Shown: positions 14,491 to 25,039, numbered from the stretch's first letter. The stretch is DNA of 35,496 nucleotides from Mycolicibacterium sp. GF69 (GCF_003284965.1 NZ_QMEW01000040.1:1-35496), one strand, 5' to 3'. The notes: generated by a model not told the origin, from the sequence alone. A program made the numbers and translations.

Positions 14491-17400
14491 TGGCAGCTCG
14501 CACACCCCGGCAACGTTCAACACCGACTGCCTCTGAGCTGCACCATGCGTGGCTCGAACTCGTCGACACCGACGGCCCGTTCCTGGCGATCGCCCCGCTC
14601 AAGCGGGTATGGCCGCAGGGCATGCCAGCCTTGGATGACACTCGTAAAGAGGCACTGCTCTACGCCCGCAAGGACTTCGAAGCCTCCTGGGAGACGGCAG
14701 ACCGCGCCATCGGCGACGACGGCACGACCGATGACGCGTTTTGCATCGCCCGCGACAAATGGGTCGAGACGGTATTACGCGACGTCGTCGGCTGGGCCGA
14801 ATCCCTGTCCTGGGGACCCGTCGCCGGCGTCACGGCTCAGTCGCCCAACCGTGCGGTCACCGTCGGTGCCGATGCGGCCCTGCTGGACCCCGACGGCGCT
14901 ATCGGCGCGCTCGTGTCGGTGATCGACCCGGTCGACTCATTGCGTCAGGTTCCCAGTGACCTCTGGGCGGCCACGCCGATCGACCGAATGGAAGCGCTGC
15001 TGCGTAACAACGACATTCCGATCGGCATCGTCACCGACGGACGCTGGTGGGCACTGGTTTGCGCACGTGCCGGCGCGATGACCGCCTCCGGAGTCGTCGA
15101 CGCACTGACCTGGGTGGAGGAACCTCGCACCCGCGACGCGTTCCTGACGCTCATCTCGCGCCAGCACATCATCGGCGGAAAGGAAGACGAGCGGCTGCCG
15201 GTGCTGTTCGAGGAATCCGTGGCCGCCGCCGAGGAGATCACCGAAGCCCTTGGCGCGCAGGTGCGTCGCGCGGTGGAACTGCTCATCCAGTCGTTTTCCG
15301 AATCGGCCCGCGACGCTCAACAACGCGGCGAACCCGATCCGCTACCGGCCGACACCCACCAAAGCTATGAAGCTGCGGTGACGATCATGATGCGGATCGT
15401 GTTCCTGCTGTTCGCCGAAGAACGCGGGCTGCTGCCGTCGGGGGAGTTGTTCGAACAGGGGTACGGCATCTCGCGCGAACTGGACCGGCTGCAGGCACGC
15501 GAAGCCGAGGAAAGCGAAGAGGCCCTCGATGCCACCTCGTTGACGTGGCATCGGCTGCTCGCCACTAGTCAGGCGCTTTACGGTGGTGCGTCGTTTGAGA
15601 ACATGCGGGTTCCCGCCTATGGCGGTTCTCTCTTCGACCCTGACCGATTCCCATTCCTGACCGCACTCACCGCGCACGGAACCTTGGCCATCACCGTGTC
15701 TGACCGAGTGATGCTGCACGCGCTGCGCTCGGTGCAGCAGGCAGTCCTCAAAGGTAACGAGGTACGCCGAATCTCGTTCCGAGACATCGATGTCGAACAG
15801 ATCGGCTACATCTATGAAGGCCTGCTGGGCTACACCGCCGTCACCGTCGTTGAGACCTATCTCGGCCTGCAAGGTACCCGCGGCGAAGAACCAGAGATCT
15901 CGCTGCCTGAACTGGAACGGCTTGCAGCGGCTAACACTGCGCCGAAGAAGCTAGCCGAGGCAGTCCGCGCACACGTCGAACGCGATCAACCCTCGGCCAA
16001 ACCCAAGTCGGCTGCCGCAATTGCCAAAGACATTAACGCCCAGACAGAACCGAGCGTGATCAGCGGCCTCGCGCAAGCAGTCGGCGACGACACCGATTTA
16101 CGTGAACGCGTGTTGCCGTGGCTGGGCATCATGCGGCAGGACCTCCGAGGCCGACCATTCGTGGTACTCAACGGCGGGCTAATGGTCAAGGAAACGCCGT
16201 CTCGCAAGAACGCGGGAGCGCACTACACGCCCAAGTCGCTCGCCCGTGAGGTCGTCCTGCACGCGCTGCAGCCGCTGTGTTACTCACCCGGTCCATATCA
16301 AACTGCTGACGAATCTCAGTGGCGGCTCAAGTCTTCCGATGACTTGCTGAGTTTGAAGGTCGCTGACATCGCCTGCGGCTCAGGTGCGTTCCTTGTTTCG
16401 GCGGCTAGCTATCTGGCCGACCGGGTGGTGGAAGCGTGGACCGCTGAAGATCCCGCCAACGCCCACCGAGGCGACCTGCACCGCCGCGCTGTCCGCGAAG
16501 TCGTCGCGAACTGTCTCTACGGCGCCGACATCAACGACATGGCCGTCGAAATGTGCAAACTCTCGCTGTGGCTGGTGTCGCTCGATCGTGATTTGCCGTT
16601 CTCGTTCGTAGACGACAAGATCTTCCTGGGGAATTCCTTGCTGGGCCTGACGGACCTCAGACAGCTCCGCAAGCTCCACATCGATCCGTCGCGTGTGCCG
16701 GCGGGTGACATGTTTGACATCTTCGACGTGGACATCGACGCGATCATCGCCAATGCTGCTGACCTACGCCGCAGGCTCGCCTCCGAGATCGATGAGAATG
16801 ACCCGGCCAGAAACAGCGCGGCGAAACGCCGGCAACTGGATCAATTGCGGAATGTTACAGCTGATTTGCGCTCGATCGCGGACGCCATCGTTGCGGTGGG
16901 TCTTCAACACGGCGGAAAACCAGGTAAGGCGCTCGACGAGGCCTACGAAAACTTGCGCATCGCAGTGAAAGCCGCGCACCCCGCTTCCGGTGCGCCCGAC
17001 TCAACGATGCTCGACGCGATCGTCGACACGGGCCTCACCCCAACTGTGCCGACCGACTACAACCGGTGGCTGCCGAACCATTGGGTAATCGATGCGCCGG
17101 ATGTGATCGTTGAACGAGGGGGTTTCGACGCGATCGTTGGGAATCCGCCGTTCCTCGGTGGGAGCAAGCTGACCGGTGCGATGGGAACGAGTGTTCGCGA
17201 TTGGCTGGTCAACGTTATTGCAGGTAGGAGAGGTAACGCTGACCTAGTGGCGTATTTCTTCCTGCGTGCCTATTTGCTGTTGCGGACCAACGGAACTCTG
17301 GGTTTGATTGCGACGAACACTGTGGCTCAGGGTGATAGCCGTGAGGTTGGACTAGACGCAATGGTTGCGACCGGTTTCACGATCACCCGTGCCATTCAGT

Positions 17401-18560
17401 CACGCTCCTGGCCGGCAGTAACTGCCCACCTTGAGTACGCCGCAGTTTGGGGCACGCGCGGTGAAGTAGCTCCATCAGCACTGCGAGTCGCCAACGACGC
17501 CCCGGTGCGGAGCATCAGCACGCTGCTCGAGCCAGCAGGAAGAGTGCGGGGGCTTCCAGTTCGGCTCGCCGAGAATAGGGAGACTGTTTTCGAGGGCTGC
17601 AAACTGCACGGGATGGGCTTCGTCCTCAGTGCTGCCGAAGCCCAGGAATGGCTTGCCCTCGATGTTCTGAATGGTCAAGTGTTGTTTCCTTATCTCAATG
17701 GCGAGGACCTTAACTCTCGTCCCGATTCCTCGGCATCTCGCTGGGTGATCGACTTTAATGACCGTTCGGAAGAGGAATCAGCCAAGTTCACGATGGCTTT
17801 TGAGCGTGTGCTCCGAGAAGTAAAGCCCGAGCGAAGCGCGAACAATCGCAAGGTTTACCGGGATCTGTGGTGGCAGTATGCGGAAAGGCGGCCGGCGCTC
17901 CGAAGAGCGATTGCGGCGATGTCGGAGGTGCTAGCCATCGCGGTTACCAGCAAGTCTGTGATGCCGGTCCGGGTCTCCCAGGCCCATGTCTTCAGCAACA
18001 CCGTCGATGTGTTCGCCATTAGTAACTACGGTGACCAGGCGGTCTTATCATCGAGTCTCCACCAGCTATGGGCAATCACCCATGGCTCTACTATGCGCAC
18101 AGACGTGCGTTACACCCCATCGGACGTCTTCGAAACCTTTCCCCGGCTACGAGAACCGAACCAGTTAACAGAAATTGGTCGAACACTCGATGCGGAGCGC
18201 CGTGAAATTATGCTTCGCCGCCAACTTGGTTTGACAAGACTCTACAACCTGGTCAACGACCCGGAGATCATCAACGCCTCCGACCCAGACGTGACCCGCA
18301 TACGTGCCATTCACGTAGAACTCGACGAAGCGGTGATGGCCGCCTACGGCTGGTCGGATGTGTTACTCGACCATGGTTTCCACACGTACCGGCAGATGCA
18401 GCGCTGGACAGTGAGCCCCGCAGCGCGCGTCGAGATCCTCGATCGGCTGTTGGAGGAGAACCACCGCCGGGCATCCGAGGAAGCAAAGCAGACACCGCCA
18501 ACGAGAAGCAAAAGCCGTCGCGGCAAGAGCGCACCAGACGATCAAGGGACACTGCTGTAA
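14490..18560 (+). CDS. drmMI: DrmMI, N6-adenine DNA methyltransferase of DISARM
   Basis: The product is 1356 residues from the ATG at 14490, with GAGGAGG at 14474-14480. The frame upstream of this start is a shadow of drmD. The catalytic core has the SAM-binding motif I, DIACGSGAFL (about residue 624), and the catalytic motif IV, NPPF (about 884), as in gamma-type adenine methyltransferases. The N-terminal 500 residues resemble the helical front of large Eco57I/DISARM methylases. The segment after NPPF, to about 1270, should be the target-recognition region. That segment is visibly less GC-rich than the rest (one 60-base row at 17641 is 47% GC; one at 14881 is 68%). DrmMI marks host DNA so that DISARM spares it. 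Its stop overlaps the drmA start (TAATG). Confidence 0.9.
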   Translation: MAARTPRQRSTPTASELHHAWLELVDTDGPFLAIAPLKRVWPQGMPALDDTRKEALLYARKDFEASWETADRAIGDDGTTDDAFCIARDKWVETVLRDVVGWAESLSWGPVAGVTAQSPNRAVTVGADAALLDPDGAIGALVSVIDPVDSLRQVPSDLWAATPIDRMEALLRNNDIPIGIVTDGRWWALVCARAGAMTASGVVDALTWVEEPRTRDAFLTLISRQHIIGGKEDERLPVLFEESVAAAEEITEALGAQVRRAVELLIQSFSESARDAQQRGEPDPLPADTHQSYEAAVTIMMRIVFLLFAEERGLLPSGELFEQGYGISRELDRLQAREAEESEEALDATSLTWHRLLATSQALYGGASFENMRVPAYGGSLFDPDRFPFLTALTAHGTLAITVSDRVMLHALRSVQQAVLKGNEVRRISFRDIDVEQIGYIYEGLLGYTAVTVVETYLGLQGTRGEEPEISLPELERLAAANTAPKKLAEAVRAHVERDQPSAKPKSAAAIAKDINAQTEPSVISGLAQAVGDDTDLRERVLPWLGIMRQDLRGRPFVVLNGGLMVKETPSRKNAGAHYTPKSLAREVVLHALQPLCYSPGPYQTADESQWRLKSSDDLLSLKVADIACGSGAFLVSAASYLADRVVEAWTAEDPANAHRGDLHRRAVREVVANCLYGADINDMAVEMCKLSLWLVSLDRDLPFSFVDDKIFLGNSLLGLTDLRQLRKLHIDPSRVPAGDMFDIFDVDIDAIIANAADLRRRLASEIDENDPARNSAAKRRQLDQLRNVTADLRSIADAIVAVGLQHGGKPGKALDEAYENLRIAVKAAHPASGAPDSTMLDAIVDTGLTPTVPTDYNRWLPNHWVIDAPDVIVERGGFDAIVGNPPFLGGSKLTGAMGTSVRDWLVNVIAGRRGNADLVAYFFLRAYLLLRTNGTLGLIATNTVAQGDSREVGLDAMVATGFTITRAIQSRSWPAVTAHLEYAAVWGTRGEVAPSALRVANDAPVRSISTLLEPAGRVRGLPVRLAENRETVFEGCKLHGMGFVLSAAEAQEWLALDVLNGQVLFPYLNGEDLNSRPDSSASRWVIDFNDRSEEESAKFTMAFERVLREVKPERSANNRKVYRDLWWQYAERRPALRRAIAAMSEVLAIAVTSKSVMPVRVSQAHVFSNTVDVFAISNYGDQAVLSSSLHQLWAITHGSTMRTDVRYTPSDVFETFPRLREPNQLTEIGRTLDAERREIMLRRQLGLTRLYNLVNDPEIINASDPDVTRIRAIHVELDEAVMAAYGWSDVLLDHGFHTYRQMQRWTVSPAARVEILDRLLEENHRRASEEAKQTPPTRSKSRRGKSAPDDQGTLL

Positions 18561-21500
18561 TGACTAGCGCGACTGAGAAAGCGAAGGAATCGACCTCGTC
18601 CTATGAGTTGACATTCGAGCCGGACGGCTCGTCGTTCACGGTTCGAGAGAATTTGGTCGATATTCTGGACCGCGAGCTGCTCGGCCCGATCCATGGCCCC
18701 GATGAGTTGTTGCCCTTCAGTCCACGCTCCCAATACTTGGTCGGATACATCGCGCCAGTGCGGCTGACCGGCGCCACCGCCGGCAATGGTGACGCTGCCG
18801 AAGGCACCGAGCGTGGCGAGCTGGCCGAAGCTCGGGCCGACGAGAATGCCGCAGCTGAGGGGCGGGGCATACCTGCGTTTGCCGCCGACGACGGTGAGGC
18901 TGACGCTGCGGACGATGATGCGGAGGACCGAGCACCCAAGCAGGGGTTGATGATTCCCTCGTCCATGGGTCTGCGGTTTCAAGTACCGCCGGATCTGGAG
19001 GCGTTCACGGTCGCGGCGTCGTGGGGGACCTACGAGTCGGTGCAGACGGACAAGGTCACCAAGGCGGGCCGTCCGATTCGCCATTTTCAGCGTATACCGG
19101 TCGAAGAACCCCGCACCATCCGTCTTGCTGATCTCGCCGCCGGGCAGACGACGACGATCCCGTTGCGCGACACCATCTGTCTCCGCGTGGACCGCTACGA
19201 CGACGCGACGTACGGACGGGTGCTCATCGAAATCGCGCTATGCAACGATCGCGAGACACCGATGCCGATCCCGATTGGCATGTGGATGTTCCAAACCAAG
19301 CTCCACATCGATTCCGGGGGAGCGGAGGTTTTTCTCCCGGTGTGCGATGTGCTCGAACAGAATCTGCCGGAACACGACCCCGAGGTGCAGCGGCTGAACC
19401 TGCAGTACCGCAACCGGCTTGAGTACGCGATCGGTCGGACCTGCTCGGTGGACTGGACAGTCAAGAAGGGCTCGCGCCGCGCGACCGCGGTGTGGACCAC
19501 GTGGTTGCCGGTCGCCGAAACCCCGCAGACACAGGCGCGCGACGTCGAGAACGCATTGCTATCCATGGACGCCTTGGCGACTGCGGCCGCAGAACAGGTC
19601 CGCGCCGGACTACAGCCTCTGATCGCCGGCTACGGGGACTGGCTTGATACCCAAGAAAAGGCGACCGCGCAGTTGCCGCCGTACCTTCGGGACACTGCCG
19701 ACCTGGCATTGGTGGAGGCCCGCCGCGCCCACAAGCGGCTGCAAGCCGGGCTCGAACATCTTGCGGCCGATGCTGAAGCGCTGCGCTGCTTTCAGTTCAT
19801 GAACGCCGTCATGCGCGATCAGCGCATCGCCTCCCAGGTGGCGATCTTGCGGGCATCGGATCCTGCCATATCGATCTCCGATGCGCAGAGCAAGGTGGCC
19901 GAGGCGGGTGCGAAGGCGGCATCGTGGCGGCCCTTCCAGTTGGCCTTCATCCTGATGCAACTCGGAGCCCTAACCGACCCCGCAGCGTCGCTGCGCAGCG
20001 CCGCGCACTTGGCGCAAGTCGAATTGCTGTTCTTCCCGACCGGCGGCGGAAAGACCGAGGCCTACCTCGGGCTGGCCGCCTACACCTTCGCGATCCGGCG
20101 CCGGCAAGGTCTCGTCGATTCCGTCGACGGCCCGCTGGACGGCCGCGACGGCGTAGCCGTGTTGATGCGCTACACGCTGCGGCTGCTCACCGCCCAGCAG
20201 TTCCAGCGAGCCACCGCACTGGTGTGCGCCGCCGAGCTCGCGCGCCAATCCGACGAAACCACCTGGGGCAGCGAACCATTCCGCATCGGGCTGTGGGTAG
20301 GTACCGACGTGAGCCCGAAACGCTTCGAGGAAGCCGACGAACAGCTGACCAAAGCCAACGAATACGGGTCGCATCGGCTGACCGTGCTCCAGGTCCAGCG
20401 CTGCCCGTGGTGTGGCACCCCGATCACCGCAGCACAGGTCAAAGCCGACGCCACAGCTCGGCGGGTGTTCGTCTACTGCGGTGATGACCTTGCCCGTTGC
20501 CCATTCGCCAAAGGCGGCCAGGTCAGCGAGGGCCTGCCGATTCTGACCGTGGACGAGGAGATCTACCGGCTGACCCCGGCATTCGTCATCGCCACCGTCG
20601 ACAAGTTCGCCCGCCTGGCCCGCGAAGGCGAAGCGGCGGCATTGTTCGGCTACGTTGGAAGGCGCTGCGGTCGCCACGGCTACGTGCATTCCGACTATGC
20701 GGCGTGCAACATCTCCACCGCGCATCCGGCCGTGGCCGGATATCCCGCGGCCACCGTCCATCCGGTGAATCGACTACGACCCCCTGATCTGATCATCCAG
20801 GACGAGCTGCACCTGATCACCGGGGCGCTGGGTACCTCCGTTGGCCTGTTCGAGGTTGCGGTGGAGACCCTTTCTTCCTGGGAACAGCCCAACGGAAAGC
20901 CAGTGCGGCCGCTGATTGTCGCGTCCACCGCCACTGTTCGAAATGCGCAGGAGCAGGTGCGTGGCCTGTACGGGCGGCGCCTGGAGATCTTTCCGCCGCA
21001 GGTACTCGATGTCGCCGACACCTACTTCTCCCGCGAAATCCCGATCTCCAAAACAACTCCAGGCCGCCGCTACATCGGCGTGAGTGCTCAGGGCGTGCGC
21101 CTGGCCAGCGCCGAAATCCGCGTCTCGGAAGTACTGCTCTCGGCCGGGCAACTGCTGTTGGACCGTAGCGGCGTCGCCGCCGACCCCTACCTGACGCTGG
21201 TCGGGTACTTCAACGCCACCCGCGAGCTGGCGGGCATGACCCGCTACATGGGCGACGACGTGCAGAACCGAATCAAACGCCCCCGCAAAGACTCCGGGTT
21301 CCCACCCCGGCACGGTGCCGCGTTCGGCCTGCTGAACACCGGTGAACTCACCGCACGGATCGCGTCATCGGAGATTGGCCGCACCTTGGACCGGTTGGGG
21401 TTGGAGTTCGACCCCGAATATGACACCACCGAAGCCTTCCAGGCTCGAATGGCGGCGCAGCGCGATGGCAAGAAGGTGCCCACCCGCAAGGAGGCGCCGT

Positions 21501-22273
21501 TCGACGTGGTGCTGGCGACCTCGATGCTGCAGGTCGGTGTCGACGTGCAGCGGCTCGGGCTGATGCTTGTCGTCGGTCAGCCCAAGAACACCGCCGAGTA
21601 TATTCAGGCGTCCTCTCGCGTCGGCCGCGACGCCTCCAAACCCGGTTTGGTTGTGACGCTGGGAAATTGGGCTCGCCCCCGCGATCTGGCACATTACGAG
21701 CAGTTCCGTCACTACCACGAGACGTTCTACTCGCAGGTGGAAGCGTTGTCGGTGACCCCGTACTCGCCGACATCGCTGGATCGAGGATTGGACGGGTTGT
21801 TGGTCAGCGTGGCCCGCGTCGTGCAGGCGCCTCGCGATGACGGTCTCTCCCAGGAGCGCGGTGCCTGGCGGATCAAGGTACACCGGGACGTGGTTGAGCG
21901 GGTGGCCGAACGACTCAAAGCCCGGATCTCGGCTGCCGCGCAGGATGATGCCAGGGTGAAGTATGCCAGCGACCGGTTAGTCAACCGCATCGATCGATGG
22001 GCTGATCGCGCCAACCGCGCGAGCGACATGCACCGGACGCTGGTGTACGAGCGCACTGGGGAAGGGGACAAGTACCTGCCGTTGCTGATGAGCCCCGAGA
22101 ACGCCAAAGCGGGTGTCGGGTCATCGAATCAGGCGCCCTTCGTCGTCGCGAACTCGATGCGGGAAGTGCAACCGGAGATCAACATCCTCGTCAGCCCGAT
22201 TCCAGAGCGGCTGTTCGCGCACGTACCCGACGGAGCACCACGATGGACCCTGCCAGCGGGGGATGAGTCCTGA
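18560..22273 (+). CDS. drmA: DrmA, DISARM helicase
   Basis: The product is 1237 residues. This is the large helicase found in all DISARM systems. It has a Walker A loop, FFPTGGGKTEAYLG (about 491-504); a DELHL box in place of DEAD/DEAH (about 748); and C-terminal helicase motifs in LATSMLQVGVDVQRLG and QASSRVGRD (about 985-1025). Two cysteine clusters, CPWCGTP and CGRHGYVH, lie between the motifs and may bind zinc. The acidic stretch around residues 70-130 is probably disordered. DrmA works with DrmB as the core complex that loads on incoming DNA with 5' single-stranded ends. Start and stop overlap with neighbours by one base each (TAATG, TGATG). Confidence 0.92.
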   Translation: MTSATEKAKESTSSYELTFEPDGSSFTVRENLVDILDRELLGPIHGPDELLPFSPRSQYLVGYIAPVRLTGATAGNGDAAEGTERGELAEARADENAAAEGRGIPAFAADDGEADAADDDAEDRAPKQGLMIPSSMGLRFQVPPDLEAFTVAASWGTYESVQTDKVTKAGRPIRHFQRIPVEEPRTIRLADLAAGQTTTIPLRDTICLRVDRYDDATYGRVLIEIALCNDRETPMPIPIGMWMFQTKLHIDSGGAEVFLPVCDVLEQNLPEHDPEVQRLNLQYRNRLEYAIGRTCSVDWTVKKGSRRATAVWTTWLPVAETPQTQARDVENALLSMDALATAAAEQVRAGLQPLIAGYGDWLDTQEKATAQLPPYLRDTADLALVEARRAHKRLQAGLEHLAADAEALRCFQFMNAVMRDQRIASQVAILRASDPAISISDAQSKVAEAGAKAASWRPFQLAFILMQLGALTDPAASLRSAAHLAQVELLFFPTGGGKTEAYLGLAAYTFAIRRRQGLVDSVDGPLDGRDGVAVLMRYTLRLLTAQQFQRATALVCAAELARQSDETTWGSEPFRIGLWVGTDVSPKRFEEADEQLTKANEYGSHRLTVLQVQRCPWCGTPITAAQVKADATARRVFVYCGDDLARCPFAKGGQVSEGLPILTVDEEIYRLTPAFVIATVDKFARLAREGEAAALFGYVGRRCGRHGYVHSDYAACNISTAHPAVAGYPAATVHPVNRLRPPDLIIQDELHLITGALGTSVGLFEVAVETLSSWEQPNGKPVRPLIVASTATVRNAQEQVRGLYGRRLEIFPPQVLDVADTYFSREIPISKTTPGRRYIGVSAQGVRLASAEIRVSEVLLSAGQLLLDRSGVAADPYLTLVGYFNATRELAGMTRYMGDDVQNRIKRPRKDSGFPPRHGAAFGLLNTGELTARIASSEIGRTLDRLGLEFDPEYDTTEAFQARMAAQRDGKKVPTRKEAPFDVVLATSMLQVGVDVQRLGLMLVVGQPKNTAEYIQASSRVGRDASKPGLVVTLGNWARPRDLAHYEQFRHYHETFYSQVEALSVTPYSPTSLDRGLDGLLVSVARVVQAPRDDGLSQERGAWRIKVHRDVVERVAERLKARISAAAQDDARVKYASDRLVNRIDRWADRANRASDMHRTLVYERTGEGDKYLPLLMSPENAKAGVGSSNQAPFVVANSMREVQPEINILVSPIPERLFAHVPDGAPRWTLPAGDES

Positions 22274-24324
22274 TGACCGACACCACGCCCGAAGAAGTGA
22301 TGCTGCACGATCCGGGGGAGGCGCTCGATCCGTTGGCCGACGCCGAAGACACGGTGGTCAAAAACCGCGCCAAAGTGGGCTCGTCACGGCCGTCGTCGCT
22401 GCTATACACCTACGGGCCGGGCGCAATCATGGATCTGCCCGGTTTCGCGGTGATGCCCGCAGGGTTGGACGACTGGGAGCCCATCTGGAAACGGCGCGAG
22501 AAGATTCCGGCGATCATCGAGCCCCGGCTCCTCAACGTGATTCGGATGCACCTTGGTCCGCAGCTCGAGGCGCTACGGCCCTATCCCTGGCAGCCGAAAC
22601 AGAACTCATTCGCCAAAGAGGGCGCCGACTTAGGCATCCCCGCACGAGTATTCCCGCAGTGGCTGCGATGCACGGGCTGCGATTACCTCGGCCCGCTGAC
22701 GCGGTTCAGCTACATCAACACCCATCCCTTCCGCCCAGACCTCGCGCAATTCACACATAAGGGCTGCCCGGGCCGCGGCGTGCAACGCGGTGGTACGAAG
22801 ACTGGGAAGCGGGAGAGCCCCGCGGTACCCGCACAGCATCTGTTGACATGCACCAACGGTCACGTCGACGAGTTTCCGTACGAACTGTGGGTGCATCGCG
22901 GCCGGCGATGCCCCAAGGCGGAGCGACCGGACCTGAAGATGCGGGACGCCAACCTCGGCAAGAGCGTCGGATCGATGATCGCGTGCACGCAATGCGGGGC
23001 CACCCGCGGCATGGCAGAGGCACAGGGCTCGGTGGGCCGCGACAAGCTGCCGCAAACCTGCCGGGGACGACACCCGCACTTAAATGCTTTCGACGCAGAA
23101 TGCAATGCGCGGCCGACGCTGATCATGATGGGTGCCTCTAACCTATGGTTCGCCTCGACGCAATCGATCATCGTCATGCCGCGCACCGATGCAGAGAAAG
23201 CCGAAGCTCTCGGCGACCTCCTGCGCCTGGAGCTTGGGGTTGACACCGTCAAGCAGTTCGCCGGACAACTCGACGTTATCCGCGCGATGGCAGGTATGAA
23301 AGATGTAGACCTGAGCGGTGTTTCGAATGAAAGTCTCGCGACCGCGGTTGCCGACGCGCTGACGCCGCCGGAGTCCGACGAGGAGCGCAAGAAGAAGCGC
23401 GACGACTGGGATCCGGTAGAACTCCTGGTCCCCGAATGGCAATACCTGCAGAAGCCGGCGCTGTTCCCCTCCCAGAAGAACACCACAGGGCTGATGGTGA
23501 CCGACATGGCCCGCAGCCCTGAGCTTCCCACACAGATCAGCCGCGTCGTCGCCGTCAACCAGATGAAGAAAGTCAACGCCTTCATCGGGTTCACCCGTCT
23601 CGATGAGATGGACCGGGTCAATGACCTGCCCGGGCGCCTGGTCAAGCTCACCCGCAACGGCAAGCCGACGTGGGTTCCCGCGACGGAGGACCGCGGCGAA
23701 GGAATCTTCCTGCAGCTCAGCCTCGATGCCGTCGAAGCCTGGGAGAACAGCATCCGTGACACTTCGTTGTGGACCGCGCACAAGGCAGCGCACCTTCGCA
23801 ACTTCCGTAATCGGTTTTCTGAAACAGCCGGGGTAGTAGAGCCCGAGACCCGTCTGCCCGCACCCCGATATTGGTTGCTGCACACCTTGTCTCACGTTCT
23901 GATTCGTGAAATGGCGATGTCGTGCGGCTACGGCGCGGCCAGTCTTAGCGAACGAATCTATGGCTGGCCAGCCTCCGCGCACCGCGAGGGGTCTGCCGGC
24001 CTGCTGATTTGCACCACCGCCTCGGACAGCGAAGGCACCCTCGGTGGCCTCGTCGCGCTGTCAGAGCCATCTCGACTGCAGGGCCTGGTAATTTCAGCGC
24101 TTCGCAGAGCTGCCCGGTGCTCGTCGGACCCTGTGTGCGCCATGCGCACTCCGAGTGATCCTGAGGACTTCCTGCACGGGGCGGCGTGCCACTGCTGCAC
24201 GTTCGCATCGGAGACATCGTGCGAGAGGGCGAATCGATTCCTCGACCGCCGGTTTCTGCTCACATTGCCCAGCGCGCACGGCAAGCCGGTGCAGGGGTTC
24301 TTCGGGAGCCCTGATGTCCGATGA
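22273..24324 (+). CDS. drmB: DrmB, DUF1998-domain protein of DISARM
   Basis: The product is 683 residues. The C-terminal part (about 530-670) is the DUF1998 domain: HTLSHVLIREMAMSCGYGAASLSERIY, GTLGGLV, and a final cysteine group (CSSDPVCAM, GAACHCCTF, TSCERAN). Further cysteine pairs (CTGCDYLG, LTCTNGHVDE, CTQCGATR) in the first half suggest more zinc sites. DrmB is the partner of DrmA and part of the DISARM core. The early sequence SSLLYTYGPGAIMDLPGFAVM matches the conserved N-terminal signature of DrmB. It overlaps drmA by one base and drmC by 11 bases. Confidence 0.92.
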   Translation: MTDTTPEEVMLHDPGEALDPLADAEDTVVKNRAKVGSSRPSSLLYTYGPGAIMDLPGFAVMPAGLDDWEPIWKRREKIPAIIEPRLLNVIRMHLGPQLEALRPYPWQPKQNSFAKEGADLGIPARVFPQWLRCTGCDYLGPLTRFSYINTHPFRPDLAQFTHKGCPGRGVQRGGTKTGKRESPAVPAQHLLTCTNGHVDEFPYELWVHRGRRCPKAERPDLKMRDANLGKSVGSMIACTQCGATRGMAEAQGSVGRDKLPQTCRGRHPHLNAFDAECNARPTLIMMGASNLWFASTQSIIVMPRTDAEKAEALGDLLRLELGVDTVKQFAGQLDVIRAMAGMKDVDLSGVSNESLATAVADALTPPESDEERKKKRDDWDPVELLVPEWQYLQKPALFPSQKNTTGLMVTDMARSPELPTQISRVVAVNQMKKVNAFIGFTRLDEMDRVNDLPGRLVKLTRNGKPTWVPATEDRGEGIFLQLSLDAVEAWENSIRDTSLWTAHKAAHLRNFRNRFSETAGVVEPETRLPAPRYWLLHTLSHVLIREMAMSCGYGAASLSERIYGWPASAHREGSAGLLICTTASDSEGTLGGLVALSEPSRLQGLVISALRRAARCSSDPVCAMRTPSDPEDFLHGAACHCCTFASETSCERANRFLDRRFLLTLPSAHGKPVQGFFGSPDVR

Positions 24325-25018
24325 CCCGCTGAAACAACTAGGGGAGTACCTGACCGCAACCGAAGCGGAAAGCTTGGCAGTGCTCATCGACGCGGGCGAG
24401 CACACCACACACGCACTCGCATCAGTAAGCCACGCCCGGCGCGACCGAGCCGCAAATCTGTTGAAGACCGCGGGAATTGGACACACTGAGCCTGCCATCT
24501 CGGTGGCGGTGCTCCGCGGGATCGCAGGTGCAAAGTCTGCGCACCGCGACCTCACTCCGGTCTGGACGATGCCCGGAAACGAAGCCACGACCGGACATCT
24601 GACCAATCAGTTTCACGATGTCGTCGCCGCGGCCCGTATTTCGGTGACGTGTGCGACCTATAACTTCTCATCGACATCGAGCATGTGGGACGCACTCCAG
24701 AAAGCATCCGAGGAGCCCGAGGTGGTTGTGTGTGTCTACGTCGACGCAGGCAAGGGCGACCCTGGCAGCGTCAAGGCACGGCTGCCGCGGGCAACTGTTT
24801 ACCGCTCAGCCAACTTGCCGAATGGACAGCCGATCGTCAGCCATACCAAGTTCATTGTCGTCGACCATGAGATCATCCTGCTGACAAGCGCAAACTTCTC
24901 CTACAACGCTGAGAATCGAAACATCGAGTTTGGTCTGCTGATTCGTGACAGCGGCCTCGCAGCGTCGATCGAGTCGACAATGGCCAGCAAGCGGGGGAGT
25001 CTGTACGAGTTGGTGTAA
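24314..25018 (+). CDS. drmC: DrmC, phospholipase D-fold protein of DISARM
   Basis: The product is 234 residues. The open frame begins earlier, but the ATG at 24314, which overlaps the end of drmB by 11 bases, gives a normal DrmC length. It has a single PLD signature, SHTKFIVVDHEIILLTSANF, with HxK-x4-D and the following serine/asparagine. One HKD per chain implies that a dimer would be needed for a full active site, as in PLD-family nucleases. The N-terminal 90 residues are helical. DrmC is often the last DISARM gene and has been reported as not essential for protection in the Bacillus system. No further overlapping gene follows, so the operon ends here. Confidence 0.9.
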   Translation: MSDDPLKQLGEYLTATEAESLAVLIDAGEHTTHALASVSHARRDRAANLLKTAGIGHTEPAISVAVLRGIAGAKSAHRDLTPVWTMPGNEATTGHLTNQFHDVVAAARISVTCATYNFSSTSSMWDALQKASEEPEVVVCVYVDAGKGDPGSVKARLPRATVYRSANLPNGQPIVSHTKFIVVDHEIILLTSANFSYNAENRNIEFGLLIRDSGLAASIESTMASKRGSLYELV

Positions 25019-25039
25019 TTCGCCATTCAAAAGATCCGT

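Noticed and set aside
10942..25018. BREX or type I restriction as an alternative for the large operon
   Set aside because: There is no PglZ, BrxL or HsdR/HsdS; the DUF1998 protein, the DELH helicase and the PLD protein match DISARM.
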